The notes under the pieces: generated by a model
What the model was told of the DNA's origin: nothing
Databases searched by the model: none
The model's input: only the letters and a program-made list of their open reading frames with translations
Part shown: piece by piece, positions 20,296 to 30,127 of the stretch
Layout of the letters: each line of letters opens with the position of its first letter
Numbering within the stretch: position 1 is the first letter of the stretch
Position numbers and translations under genes: made by a program
Source: Clostridium swellfunianum
Lineage (GTDB): Bacteria; Bacillota; Clostridia; Clostridiales; Clostridiaceae
Length of the DNA stretch: 64,000 nucleotides
Reading direction: 5' to 3'
Assembly: GCF_023656515.1 (NCBI RefSeq)
Contig: NZ_JAMOFV010000006.1
Coordinates: forward strand, 872,336 to 936,335

Positions 20296-23200
20296 ATGAA
20301 GAAAGTAAACGAAATTTTTAGTGATTATAAGGTGGGAGGGAACATTAATACTGCAACTGTAGAAGGAGTAGTATTAAGCAAGAAAACTAAAACCCTTGAA
20401 ATGAAGATAAGCTCGGAAAAATATATAGATGTGAAAGAATTTGAGTACTTAAATAGCTTTATAAAGAGAAGATTTGCTTTGGAAAACTCTGTAATTACTG
20501 TTAAGTATGCTGATGGAACAGAGAAAAAGCCTATAGAAGAGGAGCTTAAAAACATTGTGTTCCTACTGGCAGAAAAATATCCAGCCTTAAAAGCGGTGCT
20601 TAGTAACAGTGAGTATGAAGTTGTGAATGGTACAATAAATTTCAACTTTAACATGGAAGTATCTAATTTTTTAAGAGCTATGGATTACGATAAAAAGGTT
20701 TATGAGGCTATAAAAAATTTATATGGTACAGCCTATAAAATTAATTTCGTTGATAGAGTAACTGGAGAAGACTTTATAAGACAGCAAGAGGAAATACGAG
20801 AAAAAGAAATGCAGTCTATTAAAAAGGAAATTAAAGCCACATTAAGCAATAATGCAGCAAAAGTTTCTAAAGAAACTTCAGAAAACAAGCAGGATGCAAA
20901 AGCAGAAGGTGATGGCAAGAAGGGTGATCCGTTCTTAATTTTAGGTAGAAATTCAAAAATTAAGGAACCTGTAATAAAAATTACTGATATTACACCAGAT
21001 GAAGGTAGAATTTGCATAGAGGGAGAAATCTCTAATTTGGAGTCAAAGGAATTAAAGAGCGGAAAAACCTTAGTTTCTTTTGACTTGTATGATGGTTCAA
21101 GTTCCATGACCTGTAAATCTTTTTTAAAGCCTGGTGAAGAGGGTGAAGTATTATCAAGGCTTAAAGGCGCTAAAGGAGCTAAGCTTGTTGGAAATGCTGG
21201 CTACAGCAACTTTTCTGGTGAAGTTGAGCTTATTGCTAATACAATAATTGAGACAGAAGGTAGGAAAAAGATTAAGAGAACGGATAATTCTGAAGTAAAG
21301 AGAGTAGAGCTTCATATGCATACTCAAATGAGCCAAATGGATGCTATGACTAGTGCTACTGATTTAATTAAGAGAGCTATGAGCTGGGGCATGAAATCAA
21401 TTGCTATAACAGATCATGGAGTAGTTCAGGCTTTTCCTGAAGCTCATAAGCTTTTAGGAAGAGATAATCCAAACATGAAGGTTATATACGGTATGGAAGC
21501 TTATTTAGCTCCTGATAAAAAGCCTTCTGTAACAAATCAAAAGGGGCAGAGCATAGATACAACTTATTGCATACTTGACTTGGAAACCACAGGTTTCTCA
21601 CCAGTAACAGAAAAAATAACTGAAATAGGAATAATGAAATACCAAAATGGCAAGGTGATAGACAGTTTCAGCTGCTTTGTAAATCCTGAAAAGCCTATTC
21701 CCGCAAAGGTTATAGAGGTTACAAATATTACTGATGATATGGTAAAGGATGCAGAAACTATAGATAAGGTATTTCCTAAAGTATTGGAGTTTATTAAGGA
21801 TACTGTCCTAGTTGCTCATAACGCTGCTTTTGATATTAACTTCTTAAAGTATAATGCTAAAGTCTTGGGCTATGAATTTGATTTTACATATGTAGATACG
21901 CTGACCTTGGCACAGGAAGTCTTTCCAGATTTTAAAACCTATAAGCTAGGAAGAATTGCTAAAAATCTTGGAATAAAGGTTGAAGTTGCACATAGAGCCC
22001 TAGATGATGTTGACACTACTGTTAAGGTGTTTAAGGTAATGCTTGATAAGCTTAAGGAAAGAGGAGCTCAAACACTTGAGGATGTAGATAGGTTTGGTTC
22101 TGATGAGCAAGCTAAAAAAGAAGAGTTTAAAAAGCTTAAAACCTATCATGCAATAATACTAGCTAAGGACTATGTAGGACTTAAAAATTTGTACAGATTA
22201 GTATCTTACTCAAACTTAGATTATTTTTATAAAAAGCCTCGTATATTAAAAAGCATGTACAAAAAGTATTCTGAGGGGTTAATTATAGGCAGTGCCTGCA
22301 GCGAAGGAGAGCTTTATCAGTCAATACTTTTAGGAAAATCCGATGAGGAAATTGAAGCTATTGCTGAAGAATATGATTATTTGGAAATACAGCCTCTAGG
22401 AAACAATGATTATTTAGTAAGGCAGGAGCAAGTACCTAATAAGGATTACTTGAAGGAAATAAACAAGAAAATCGTAGCACTGGGAGAAAAGCTCAACAAG
22501 CCTGTAGTTGCTACAGGAGATGTTCATTTTATTGACCCTGAAGATGAAATATACAGGCGTATACTTGAAGCAGGACAGGGCTTTAAGGATGCGGATAATC
22601 AAGCGCCTTTATATCTAAAAACCACTGAGGAGATGCTTGCAGAATTCTCCTATTTGGGAAGAGAAAAAGCTTACGAGGTAGTAGTAGCAAACACTAATAT
22701 GATAGCAGACATGTGCGAGCAGATTAGCCCTATTTCACCTCAAAAGGCTACACCGCATATAGATGGCTGCGAGCAAACTATAAGGGACATTACCTATGAC
22801 AAAGCTCATGAACTTTATGGAGATATTCTGCCAGAATTAGTAGAGAAAAGGCTTGAAAGAGAGCTTGATTCTATCATTAAAAACGGCTTCTCCGTGATGT
22901 ATATCATCGCTCAGAAGCTTGTATGGAAATCAAATGAGGATGGTTATTTAGTTGGTTCTAGAGGTTCTGTTGGTTCTTCCGTGGTGGCTTATATGACAGG
23001 TATAACAGAGGTAAATGCACTTCCTCCTCATTATAGGTGTCCTAAATGCAAGCACTCGGATTTTTCAGACTATGGTTATAAAATTGGTTTTGACCTTCCT
23101 GATAAAGATTGCCCAGTTTGTGGAGAACAGTTGGCTAAGGATGGGATAGACATACCTTTTGAAACCTTCTTGGGCTTTAATGGAGACAAGGAACCTGATA

Positions 23201-24642
23201 TAGACCTGAATTTCTCTGGTGAATATCAGGCAAAGGCACATAAATATACAGAGGTTATTTTTGGAAAAGGCACAACCTTTAAAGCTGGGACTATAGGTAC
23301 CATAGCTGAAAAAACAGCCTTTGGATATGTTAAAAAGTACTTTGAGGAAAAAGGGGTTAAAGTAAACAAGGCTGAAATTATGAGAATCTCAAAGGGATGC
23401 ACTGGTATAAAAAGAACTACAGGTCAGCACCCTGGTGGAATAATAGTAGTTCCAAAAGGACGTGAAATTTTTGAATTCTGTCCGGTACAGCATCCTGCTG
23501 ATGACCCAAATTCAGATATTATTACAACTCACTTTGATTATCACTCAATAGATCAGAATCTTTTGAAGCTTGATATACTTGGCCACGACGATCCTACAGT
23601 AATAAGAATGCTTCAGGACATAACAGGAGTAGATCCTAAAACTATACCTTTAGATGATAAGGCAACAATGTCTATATTTTCTTCAACCGATGCACTAGGA
23701 GTAACACCGCAGCAGATTAACTCAAAGGTAGGGAGTTTTGGTATTCCTGAGTTTGGTACAAAATTTGTTAGAGGGATGCTTCTGGATACAATGCCTAAGA
23801 CTTTTATGGATTTAATATGTATATCAGGTCTTTCCCACGGTACGGACGTTTGGCTTGGAAATGCAAAGGATCTAATTGATGGAGGCATAGTTACCAGCAT
23901 CAGTGAAGCTGTTTGTACTAGAGACGATATAATGGTTTACCTTATTAAAAAAGGTTTGCCGCCAAACACTGCCTTTAAGATAATGGAAACTGTACGTAAA
24001 GGAAAGGCTTTAAAGGATCCAAAATTTCCTGAGTATGAAGCTTTAATGAGGGAATGCCAAGTACCTGAATGGTACATAGAATCCTGTAAAAAGATAAAAT
24101 ACATGTTCCCTAAGGCCCACGCTGCAGCTTACGTAACTATGGCCTTTAGGATAGCGTGGTTTAAAGTTCATATACCTAAAGCCTATTATGCAGCCTACTT
24201 CTCCATAAGGGCTAAGGCATTTGATGCAGAATTTATGATTTTTGGGAAAGAAAAAGTCAAGGAAAAAATGAAGGAAATTGAGATGATGGGAAACCAAGCT
24301 GCTCCTAAGGATAAGGATATGTATGATGACTTGGAATTGGTTCTAGAAATGTATGAAAGAGGAATAAAATTTCTTGCAATTGATTTATATAAATCACACG
24401 CCACAAAGTTTATAGTTGAGGATGATGGAATAAGACCGCCTTTAAACAGCATAGCAGGTATGGGAAATGTAGCGGCAGAAAGTATATATAATGCTGCTAA
24501 AGGGGAGCCTTTCAACTCCATTGAAGAGGTAAGGAAACGTGCTAAGATAGGAAATGCTGCTATAGACTTGTTGAAAAAGTTTGATTGCTTAAGAGGCCTT
24601 CCAGAAAGTGATCAATTAAGCATATTTGATATGCTTGCATAA
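20296..24642 (+). CDS. polC: DNA polymerase III alpha subunit, PolC type
   Basis: 1448 residues, the normal size for the Gram-positive replicative polymerase. In order: N-terminal domain; OB domain (about 220-330); PHP domain starting ELHMHTQMS (about 337) and interrupted by the DEDDh proofreading exonuclease (LDLETTGF, about 421); polymerase core with zinc-binding CPKC and CPVCG cysteines (about 914-945) and the catalytic aspartates in PDIDLNF (about 967); C-terminal HhH and partner-binding region ending QLSIFDMLA. It synthesises the chromosome at the fork with the clamp. Its own promoter and terminator flank it. Confidence 0.97.
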   Translation: MKKVNEIFSDYKVGGNINTATVEGVVLSKKTKTLEMKISSEKYIDVKEFEYLNSFIKRRFALENSVITVKYADGTEKKPIEEELKNIVFLLAEKYPALKAVLSNSEYEVVNGTINFNFNMEVSNFLRAMDYDKKVYEAIKNLYGTAYKINFVDRVTGEDFIRQQEEIREKEMQSIKKEIKATLSNNAAKVSKETSENKQDAKAEGDGKKGDPFLILGRNSKIKEPVIKITDITPDEGRICIEGEISNLESKELKSGKTLVSFDLYDGSSSMTCKSFLKPGEEGEVLSRLKGAKGAKLVGNAGYSNFSGEVELIANTIIETEGRKKIKRTDNSEVKRVELHMHTQMSQMDAMTSATDLIKRAMSWGMKSIAITDHGVVQAFPEAHKLLGRDNPNMKVIYGMEAYLAPDKKPSVTNQKGQSIDTTYCILDLETTGFSPVTEKITEIGIMKYQNGKVIDSFSCFVNPEKPIPAKVIEVTNITDDMVKDAETIDKVFPKVLEFIKDTVLVAHNAAFDINFLKYNAKVLGYEFDFTYVDTLTLAQEVFPDFKTYKLGRIAKNLGIKVEVAHRALDDVDTTVKVFKVMLDKLKERGAQTLEDVDRFGSDEQAKKEEFKKLKTYHAIILAKDYVGLKNLYRLVSYSNLDYFYKKPRILKSMYKKYSEGLIIGSACSEGELYQSILLGKSDEEIEAIAEEYDYLEIQPLGNNDYLVRQEQVPNKDYLKEINKKIVALGEKLNKPVVATGDVHFIDPEDEIYRRILEAGQGFKDADNQAPLYLKTTEEMLAEFSYLGREKAYEVVVANTNMIADMCEQISPISPQKATPHIDGCEQTIRDITYDKAHELYGDILPELVEKRLERELDSIIKNGFSVMYIIAQKLVWKSNEDGYLVGSRGSVGSSVVAYMTGITEVNALPPHYRCPKCKHSDFSDYGYKIGFDLPDKDCPVCGEQLAKDGIDIPFETFLGFNGDKEPDIDLNFSGEYQAKAHKYTEVIFGKGTTFKAGTIGTIAEKTAFGYVKKYFEEKGVKVNKAEIMRISKGCTGIKRTTGQHPGGIIVVPKGREIFEFCPVQHPADDPNSDIITTHFDYHSIDQNLLKLDILGHDDPTVIRMLQDITGVDPKTIPLDDKATMSIFSSTDALGVTPQQINSKVGSFGIPEFGTKFVRGMLLDTMPKTFMDLICISGLSHGTDVWLGNAKDLIDGGIVTSISEAVCTRDDIMVYLIKKGLPPNTAFKIMETVRKGKALKDPKFPEYEALMRECQVPEWYIESCKKIKYMFPKAHAAAYVTMAFRIAWFKVHIPKAYYAAYFSIRAKAFDAEFMIFGKEKVKEKMKEIEMMGNQAAPKDKDMYDDLELVLEMYERGIKFLAIDLYKSHATKFIVEDDGIRPPLNSIAGMGNVAAESIYNAAKGEPFNSIEEVRKRAKIGNAAIDLLKKFDCLRGLPESDQLSIFDMLA

Positions 24643-24690
24643 TAGTTTACTGTTAACATATAACCTAGTATTAAAACATATTTAGAGAGT

Positions 24691-24725
24691 AAAAATGACA
24701 TGCCGACTACGGTATGTCATTTTTT
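24691..24725 (+). terminator. Terminator of polC
   Basis: Stem arms 24691-24704 and 24711-24724 (AAAAATGACATGCC with one G-T pair) with a 6-nt loop, ending in a T-run. Confidence 0.85.
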
Positions 24726-24890
24726 ATGCAGATAATTAATAAAGGTATACTAGATATTTTTTTAACTAATATTTAAAAATGTTAGCATAGAGTAAAATTT
24801 ATGAACATATTATTAATTATATTAAATGAGGCTGTTTGAGATGGCAGAAGTGGAGTAACTATTTTTAGTAATTAATTAGGGGGAAAAGAA

Positions 24891-26759
24891 ATGAGAAGTA
24901 AAAAATTGCTTGCATCAGTACTTACAGCGGTTTTAGTCCTGTCAACAGCTTTGGTTGGCTGCGATAGTAAAACTAGCCCAGCCCCAACTCCAAGCAATGG
25001 AACAGGTAATGAACAACAAAAGTACACAGGACCTAAGGTACTTGATTATGTAATTGGCGATGAACCACAAACTTTGGATGCTCAGCAGATGATAGGCCAG
25101 CCGGATATGTTTGCACTAAATTTCTTTATGGAAGGCTTGACTCGTTCTGGAAAGGAAGAAGGCAAATATGAACCAGCAGTAGCAAAGTCTTGGACTTTTA
25201 ACGAAGCTGCGAATTCTTATACCTTCGAATTAAACAAGGATGCAAAGTGGAGCAACGGAGATCCAGTTACAGCAGCTGATTTCTTCTTTGCATGGAGACT
25301 TGCTATGGAAGAAAGTACACCCTATAGCTTCATGCTTCAATATATCAAAGGCGCTCCAGACTATGCAGCTGTAACAAAGAAGTCCTTCCTGCTTGGCAAG
25401 GATGCAAATTTCAAAGCTTTAAATGAGAAATATAAGGCTGAAACCAATGCAGATAAGAAAAAAGATTTAAAATCTCAGGTTTCAAAGAGAATTGAAACTA
25501 TGACAGATGCAGAACAAGCTGAATATAAGAAAATGAAAGATGATTTATGGGCTAAAGTTGGCGCTAAAGAGAAGGATGGAAAGCTTGAAATACAACTAGA
25601 TTCTCCAGTGCCATTCTTTTTAGGCTTAACTTCATTCCCAGTTTACTACCCAATGAATGAAAAGTTCTATAACGAGCATAAGAAAGCTGGAGATTATACA
25701 TTAGAAGCTGCTGGACTATTATCAAATGGTCCATGGGTTGTTAAGGAATGGAAGCATAAGGAAAGCTTTAAGTTTGTTAAAAACGATAAGTTCTGGAATA
25801 AGAATAATATAAAAATTGATGAAGTTAATTTAAAGGTTGTAAATGATGTATCAACCAGAACAAATTTATTAAAAACTGGCAAGCTTGATGGTGCAGCAAT
25901 TCAATCAACAGACCTAAAAGAATTCGAAGATGCTGCAGTTTTAAATCAATATAATTTACAGCCACTAGTAAATATGCCTGACTATAGCATATTCTATATA
26001 GATTTTAATCACTTTAACAATAAGATTACTCAAAATGCCAATATAAGAAAAGCTATGGCTTATGCAATGGACCGCAAGAGCTTTGTTGAGAAGATTAACT
26101 TAGGTGATGAGCCTGCTTTAGGAATAATTCCAAGCCATTTCCTTGGACTAAGTAAATCTTTCCGCGAAGAAAATGGAGTATCTTTATTCCCAGATAATCA
26201 AAAGGAAAAAGCTAAGGAATACTTGTCTAAGGGACTTCAAGAGCTTGGACTGAAAGAATTGCCTACAATGGATATGCTTATTGATACTGGGGATATATCT
26301 ATGAAGATTGCTCAAAAGTATCAGGAAGACTGGAAACAGGTTGGTATAAGCATTAATTTAGTTCCAGTTCCATGGTCTGAAAAGCTCAGCAGATTGCAAT
26401 CTGGAGACTTTGGCCTTTGTGCAGATGGATGGGGACCAGACTACCTAGATCCAATGACTTTCCTAGAGCTGTTTACAACCGAGAATGGAAACAATTATGG
26501 TAAGTATAGCAATCCAAAGTACGATGAGCTTATTACAAAGGCTTCAACTGAGAAAGATAAAGCTAAACGTATGGGATACTTCTATGAAGCAGAAAAAATC
26601 CTTATTGAAGACATGGTTGTTGCACCTAACTATTATAGAATGGCTCACTGGACTTTCAGAAAGTATTTAACTGGTGTTGTTAGCAGAGGTATTGGAGCTA
26701 ATACTGATTTTTACTGGGCAGACATAGACATGAATGCTAAGATGGCAGAAAAGAAGTAG
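24891..26759 (+). CDS. oppA: Oligopeptide-binding lipoprotein OppA
   Basis: 622 residues with a lipoprotein signal peptide (lipobox cysteine C24 in LVGC) and an extracellular SBP family 5 fold. The features NKDAKWSNGDPVTAADFFFAW, the SNGPWVVKEWK block and AMAYAMDRKSFVE are typical of OppA. It captures peptides for the OppBCDF importer encoded directly downstream. GGGGGAAAAG precedes the ATG. It is somewhat longer than the usual 540-580 residues, owing to a Lys/Asp-rich helical insertion around residues 160-220. Confidence 0.92.
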   Translation: MRSKKLLASVLTAVLVLSTALVGCDSKTSPAPTPSNGTGNEQQKYTGPKVLDYVIGDEPQTLDAQQMIGQPDMFALNFFMEGLTRSGKEEGKYEPAVAKSWTFNEAANSYTFELNKDAKWSNGDPVTAADFFFAWRLAMEESTPYSFMLQYIKGAPDYAAVTKKSFLLGKDANFKALNEKYKAETNADKKKDLKSQVSKRIETMTDAEQAEYKKMKDDLWAKVGAKEKDGKLEIQLDSPVPFFLGLTSFPVYYPMNEKFYNEHKKAGDYTLEAAGLLSNGPWVVKEWKHKESFKFVKNDKFWNKNNIKIDEVNLKVVNDVSTRTNLLKTGKLDGAAIQSTDLKEFEDAAVLNQYNLQPLVNMPDYSIFYIDFNHFNNKITQNANIRKAMAYAMDRKSFVEKINLGDEPALGIIPSHFLGLSKSFREENGVSLFPDNQKEKAKEYLSKGLQELGLKELPTMDMLIDTGDISMKIAQKYQEDWKQVGISINLVPVPWSEKLSRLQSGDFGLCADGWGPDYLDPMTFLELFTTENGNNYGKYSNPKYDELITKASTEKDKAKRMGYFYEAEKILIEDMVVAPNYYRMAHWTFRKYLTGVVSRGIGANTDFYWADIDMNAKMAEKK

Positions 26760-26780
26760 CATTAATTTAAGACTTAATTA

Positions 26781-26812
26781 TAAAGGGTATATGCCGCAAC
26801 ATATACCCTTTA
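26781..26812 (+). other. Intercistronic hairpin between oppA and oppB
   Basis: Perfect 13-bp stem TAAAGGGTATATG/CATATACCCTTTA with a 6-nt loop, 22 nt after the oppA stop, without a good T-tract. Such hairpins after binding-protein genes commonly stabilise or partly terminate the transcript so that the binding protein is made in excess over the permeases. Confidence 0.65.
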
Positions 26813-26851
26813 TAGATAAAATTGTAAAAATAATAGAAAAGAGGGATTAGT

Positions 26852-27781
26852 TTGCTTAGGTATATACTTAAAAGATTACTATATGCCTTTATAACTGTAT
26901 GGGTTATAGCTACCTTGACTTTTTTACTTATGAAAGCACTGCCTGGAGATCCATTTAATGATCCTAAGTTAAAACCAGAAGTGAAACAGGCTCTCATGGA
27001 TAAATATAAGCTAAATGAACCTGTTTTGAAGCAGTATGGAATATATTTAAACAATTTGATTCATGGTGATTTGGGAACCTCTATAAAGTTTCCTGGAAGA
27101 TCTGTTACAACAATTATAAAAACCAGCTTTCCTAAATCTTTTGCTTTAGGCTGGAGAGCTATGCTTTTAGCTTCTACCCTTGGAATATTTTTTGGGCTTG
27201 TAGCAGCATTAAATCACAACAAATGGATTGACTACCTAGTAATATTTATAGCTATACTTGGAGTATCAGTTCCTAATATTGTTATGGGTCCTTTCCTTTC
27301 CTACAATTTTGGGGTTAAGCTTGGTTGGCTTCCTGTAACTGTGGACAATACAGCGCGTTCTTTTATCCTTCCTGTCATAACCCTTTCCCTTGGTACTTTA
27401 GCCTTTGTATCGAGAATGATGAGAACAACTACACTTGAGATAAATGGCCAGGATTATATTTTAACTGCAAAGTCTAAAGGTATTACAAAGCCCCAAGTTG
27501 TATGGAAACATACTATACGCAATGCTATTATGCCAGTTGTAACCGTTTTAGGACCTCTGTTTGCAGGTATTATTACTGGATCAATTGTTGTCGAAAAAGT
27601 ATATGCAGTAGCAGGACTTGGTGAGTATTTTGTAAATACAATCCTTTCTCAGGATTATCCAATGATTATGGGAATAACTCTTTTTTATGCAGTACTTATA
27701 ATAGCTTCAATGTTGATTGTTGATATTGCTTACGGCTTTATTGACCCAAGGCTTAGAGGCAGTATGGAAGGAGGAGAATAG
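26852..27781 (+). CDS. oppB: Oligopeptide ABC transporter permease OppB
   Basis: 309 residues with about six membrane helices. The N-terminal RYILKRLLYAFITVWVI segment and the cytoplasmic coupling loop ILTAKSKGITKPQVVWKHTIRNAI are characteristic of OppB/DppB permeases. It starts with TTG 26852 after AAAGAGGGA. The next permease begins 3 bp after its stop. Confidence 0.92.
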   Translation: MLRYILKRLLYAFITVWVIATLTFLLMKALPGDPFNDPKLKPEVKQALMDKYKLNEPVLKQYGIYLNNLIHGDLGTSIKFPGRSVTTIIKTSFPKSFALGWRAMLLASTLGIFFGLVAALNHNKWIDYLVIFIAILGVSVPNIVMGPFLSYNFGVKLGWLPVTVDNTARSFILPVITLSLGTLAFVSRMMRTTTLEINGQDYILTAKSKGITKPQVVWKHTIRNAIMPVVTVLGPLFAGIITGSIVVEKVYAVAGLGEYFVNTILSQDYPMIMGITLFYAVLIIASMLIVDIAYGFIDPRLRGSMEGGE

Positions 27782-27784
27782 GCT

Positions 27785-29065
27785 ATGGAAACTATTGATA
27801 AGTCTTTGTTTGAGCTAGAAGGTAAAAACTTAGAGGCAGCTCAAAAAATCAGTCGTCCTAGCATGTCTTATCTACAGGATGCGCTTAGAAGGCTTAAGAA
27901 GAATAAACCAGCCATGATCTCCTTCTGGATTCTTGTTTTTATGATAGTGATGTCGCTGATAGGGCCAATAATATCAAAGACACTATATGGGCACACTTAC
28001 AGAAATCAGGATTTAAATGTACAGAATCAAACTATGATTTTAAGCAGTAAAAGAAGCATTATGCTTACTGAAAATAGCGCCTTTACTTACAAAAAGTATA
28101 ATCATGATCTTAGAAAAACAAAAATTTCCTTTGAAGGTATAGAACTCCCGAAAACTGGTGTTATAGGTGTTAAGATAGGTAATAAAGCTGAAGAAGCTCA
28201 GCAGGGAGATCAAAAGGAATTTAGGTTTCAGGTTAAGACAGAACCTGGAGACAGCTTGGATAAGATAGTAGAAAAATTAAAGGCTGAGGCTGATAAACAG
28301 CTTCAAAAAGATCCTGATTTTAGAGGACTAAACTTCAAAGTAAAGGGCAGTACCCTAACTATAGAAAGTATAGGAGAAACGAAATTTAATAAAAAATATT
28401 GGTTTGGAACAGACATGTTTGGACGTGACATATTTACTCGTGTTTGGGAAGGTGGAAGGGTTTCGTTTTTTATAGCATTCTTATCAGTGTTCATTACTTC
28501 AATAATTGGAATTATGTATGGAGGCATTTCAGGCTATATTGGGGGAAGAACAGATACCTTAATGATGAGATTTGTTGAAGTTTTAATGGTAGTGCCAGAC
28601 CTTCTTTACATTATATTGCTGCTTCAGGTAATGAAGCAAGGCTTAAGACCTATTATTATAGTTCTTGCTGCAACTTCCTGGATGGGAATTGCACGTATTG
28701 TAAGAGGAGAGGTTATGAGGCTTAAGCATTCAGAGTATGTGCTTGCAGCTGAAACTATTGGTTCTAGCAAAACAAGGATTATTTTAAGGCACTTAATACC
28801 TAATACTATGGGTCCAATAATTGTTCAAATGACTATGATGGTGCCTGCGATGATATTTACCGAAGCTTTCTTAAGCTTTATAGGATTAGGAATTCCTGTT
28901 CCATTTGCTTCCTGGGGATCTTTGGTTAACGAGGGAGCTCAGGTCTTTGTACAGTATCCTAATACGCTTCTTATGCCAGCCATAGCCCTGAGCCTTACAA
29001 TGCTTGGATTTAATATACTTGGCGATGGACTTAGAGATGCTTTGGATCCAAAGCTTAGAAAGTAG
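27785..29065 (+). CDS. oppC: Oligopeptide ABC transporter permease OppC with extracytoplasmic insertion
   Basis: 426 residues, against about 300 for typical OppC. The first membrane helix is at about 43-64. The conserved YWFGTDMFGRD motif that normally follows soon after begins only at 206. The extra 120 residues (about 82-202) are hydrophilic and should lie outside the membrane, where OppA docks. The rest of the permease, including the coupling loop LAAETIGSSKTRIILRHLIPN, is normal. It pairs with OppB. Confidence 0.9.
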   Translation: METIDKSLFELEGKNLEAAQKISRPSMSYLQDALRRLKKNKPAMISFWILVFMIVMSLIGPIISKTLYGHTYRNQDLNVQNQTMILSSKRSIMLTENSAFTYKKYNHDLRKTKISFEGIELPKTGVIGVKIGNKAEEAQQGDQKEFRFQVKTEPGDSLDKIVEKLKAEADKQLQKDPDFRGLNFKVKGSTLTIESIGETKFNKKYWFGTDMFGRDIFTRVWEGGRVSFFIAFLSVFITSIIGIMYGGISGYIGGRTDTLMMRFVEVLMVVPDLLYIILLLQVMKQGLRPIIIVLAATSWMGIARIVRGEVMRLKHSEYVLAAETIGSSKTRIILRHLIPNTMGPIIVQMTMMVPAMIFTEAFLSFIGLGIPVPFASWGSLVNEGAQVFVQYPNTLLMPAIALSLTMLGFNILGDGLRDALDPKLRK

Positions 29066-29076
29066 GGGTGAGATGT

Positions 29077-30126
29077 ATGAAGAAAAAGTTATTAGAGGTT
29101 AAAGATTTGAGTGTTTCCTTTGATACTTACGCTGGCGAAATACAAGCTGTTAGAGGAGTATCCTTTGACTTGTATGAAGGAGAAACTATTGCTATAGTTG
29201 GAGAATCAGGCTGTGGAAAGTCTGTTACTGCAAAATCCATAATGAGATTAAATCCTGAACCGCCAGCAAGATTCAAAGGCGGAGAAATATTGTTTAATGG
29301 TGAAGATATAACTAAAAAGTCTGAAAGAGAAATGAGAGATATAAGAGGCAGTAAAATATCCATAATATTTCAGGATCCAATGACTTCTTTAAACCCAACC
29401 ATGACTATTGGAAAGCAAATAATGGAAGGCTTAAAGAAACACAAAAAATTAGATAACGAAGCAGCTAAAAAAGTGGCAATTAATATGCTTAAACTTGTTC
29501 AGATTCCAAATCCAGAGCAAAGGTTTAAAGAATATCCTCATCAGTTTTCAGGGGGAATGCGGCAGAGAGCAATGATAGCTATTGCATTAGTTTGCAATCC
29601 ACAGCTTTTAATAGCAGATGAGCCAACTACTGCTTTAGACGTTACTATACAGGCACAAATAATTGAGCTAATGCTTGACCTGCAAAATAAGATAAATACT
29701 TCTATAATAATGATAACCCACGATTTGGGTGTTGTTGCTCATATTGCTCAAAGGGTTATTGTAATGTATGGTGGCAAGGTTGTTGAATATGGAAGTTCAA
29801 AGGATATTTTTTATAATCCAAAGCATCCCTACTCCTGGGGACTTCTAAATTCTGTGCCAAGGCTTGATATAGTTAAAAATGAAAACAGACTTGAATCTAT
29901 CGAAGGAACACCTCCAGATTTATTTGCACCTCCAAGCGGCTGTCCTTTTGCAGACAGATGCGAGTATTCAATGAAGATTTGTAGAGCTAAAATGCCTCCT
30001 ACTTTTGTTATAAGTGAAGGTCATGCGTCTGCCTGCTGGCTTAGTCATCCAGATGCACCTAAAGTTTCAAGAGATGCTTTAAAAGTTAAAAAAATCCCTT
30101 CAGAAGTGCTTGGAGGTGTTAAGTAG
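29077..30126 (+). CDS. oppD: Oligopeptide ABC transporter ATPase OppD
   Basis: 349 residues. Walker A GESGCGKSVT, signature FSGGMRQRAM, Walker B LLIADEPTTALDVT and switch His in ITHDLG are intact. The C-terminal oligopeptide-transporter extension holds cysteines (CPFADRCEYSMKICR, and a last one in ACWL) that bind an iron-sulfur cluster in known OppD/DppD proteins. A GTG at 29068 is possible, but ATG 29077 is placed properly after AGGGGTGAG. Confidence 0.93.
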   Translation: MKKKLLEVKDLSVSFDTYAGEIQAVRGVSFDLYEGETIAIVGESGCGKSVTAKSIMRLNPEPPARFKGGEILFNGEDITKKSEREMRDIRGSKISIIFQDPMTSLNPTMTIGKQIMEGLKKHKKLDNEAAKKVAINMLKLVQIPNPEQRFKEYPHQFSGGMRQRAMIAIALVCNPQLLIADEPTTALDVTIQAQIIELMLDLQNKINTSIIMITHDLGVVAHIAQRVIVMYGGKVVEYGSSKDIFYNPKHPYSWGLLNSVPRLDIVKNENRLESIEGTPPDLFAPPSGCPFADRCEYSMKICRAKMPPTFVISEGHASACWLSHPDAPKVSRDALKVKKIPSEVLGGVK

Positions 30127-30127
30127 T

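Noticed and set aside
24726-24890. Riboswitch upstream of oppA
   Set aside because: The leader is very AT-rich with no conserved stem or known motif, and no clear terminator-antiterminator pair.
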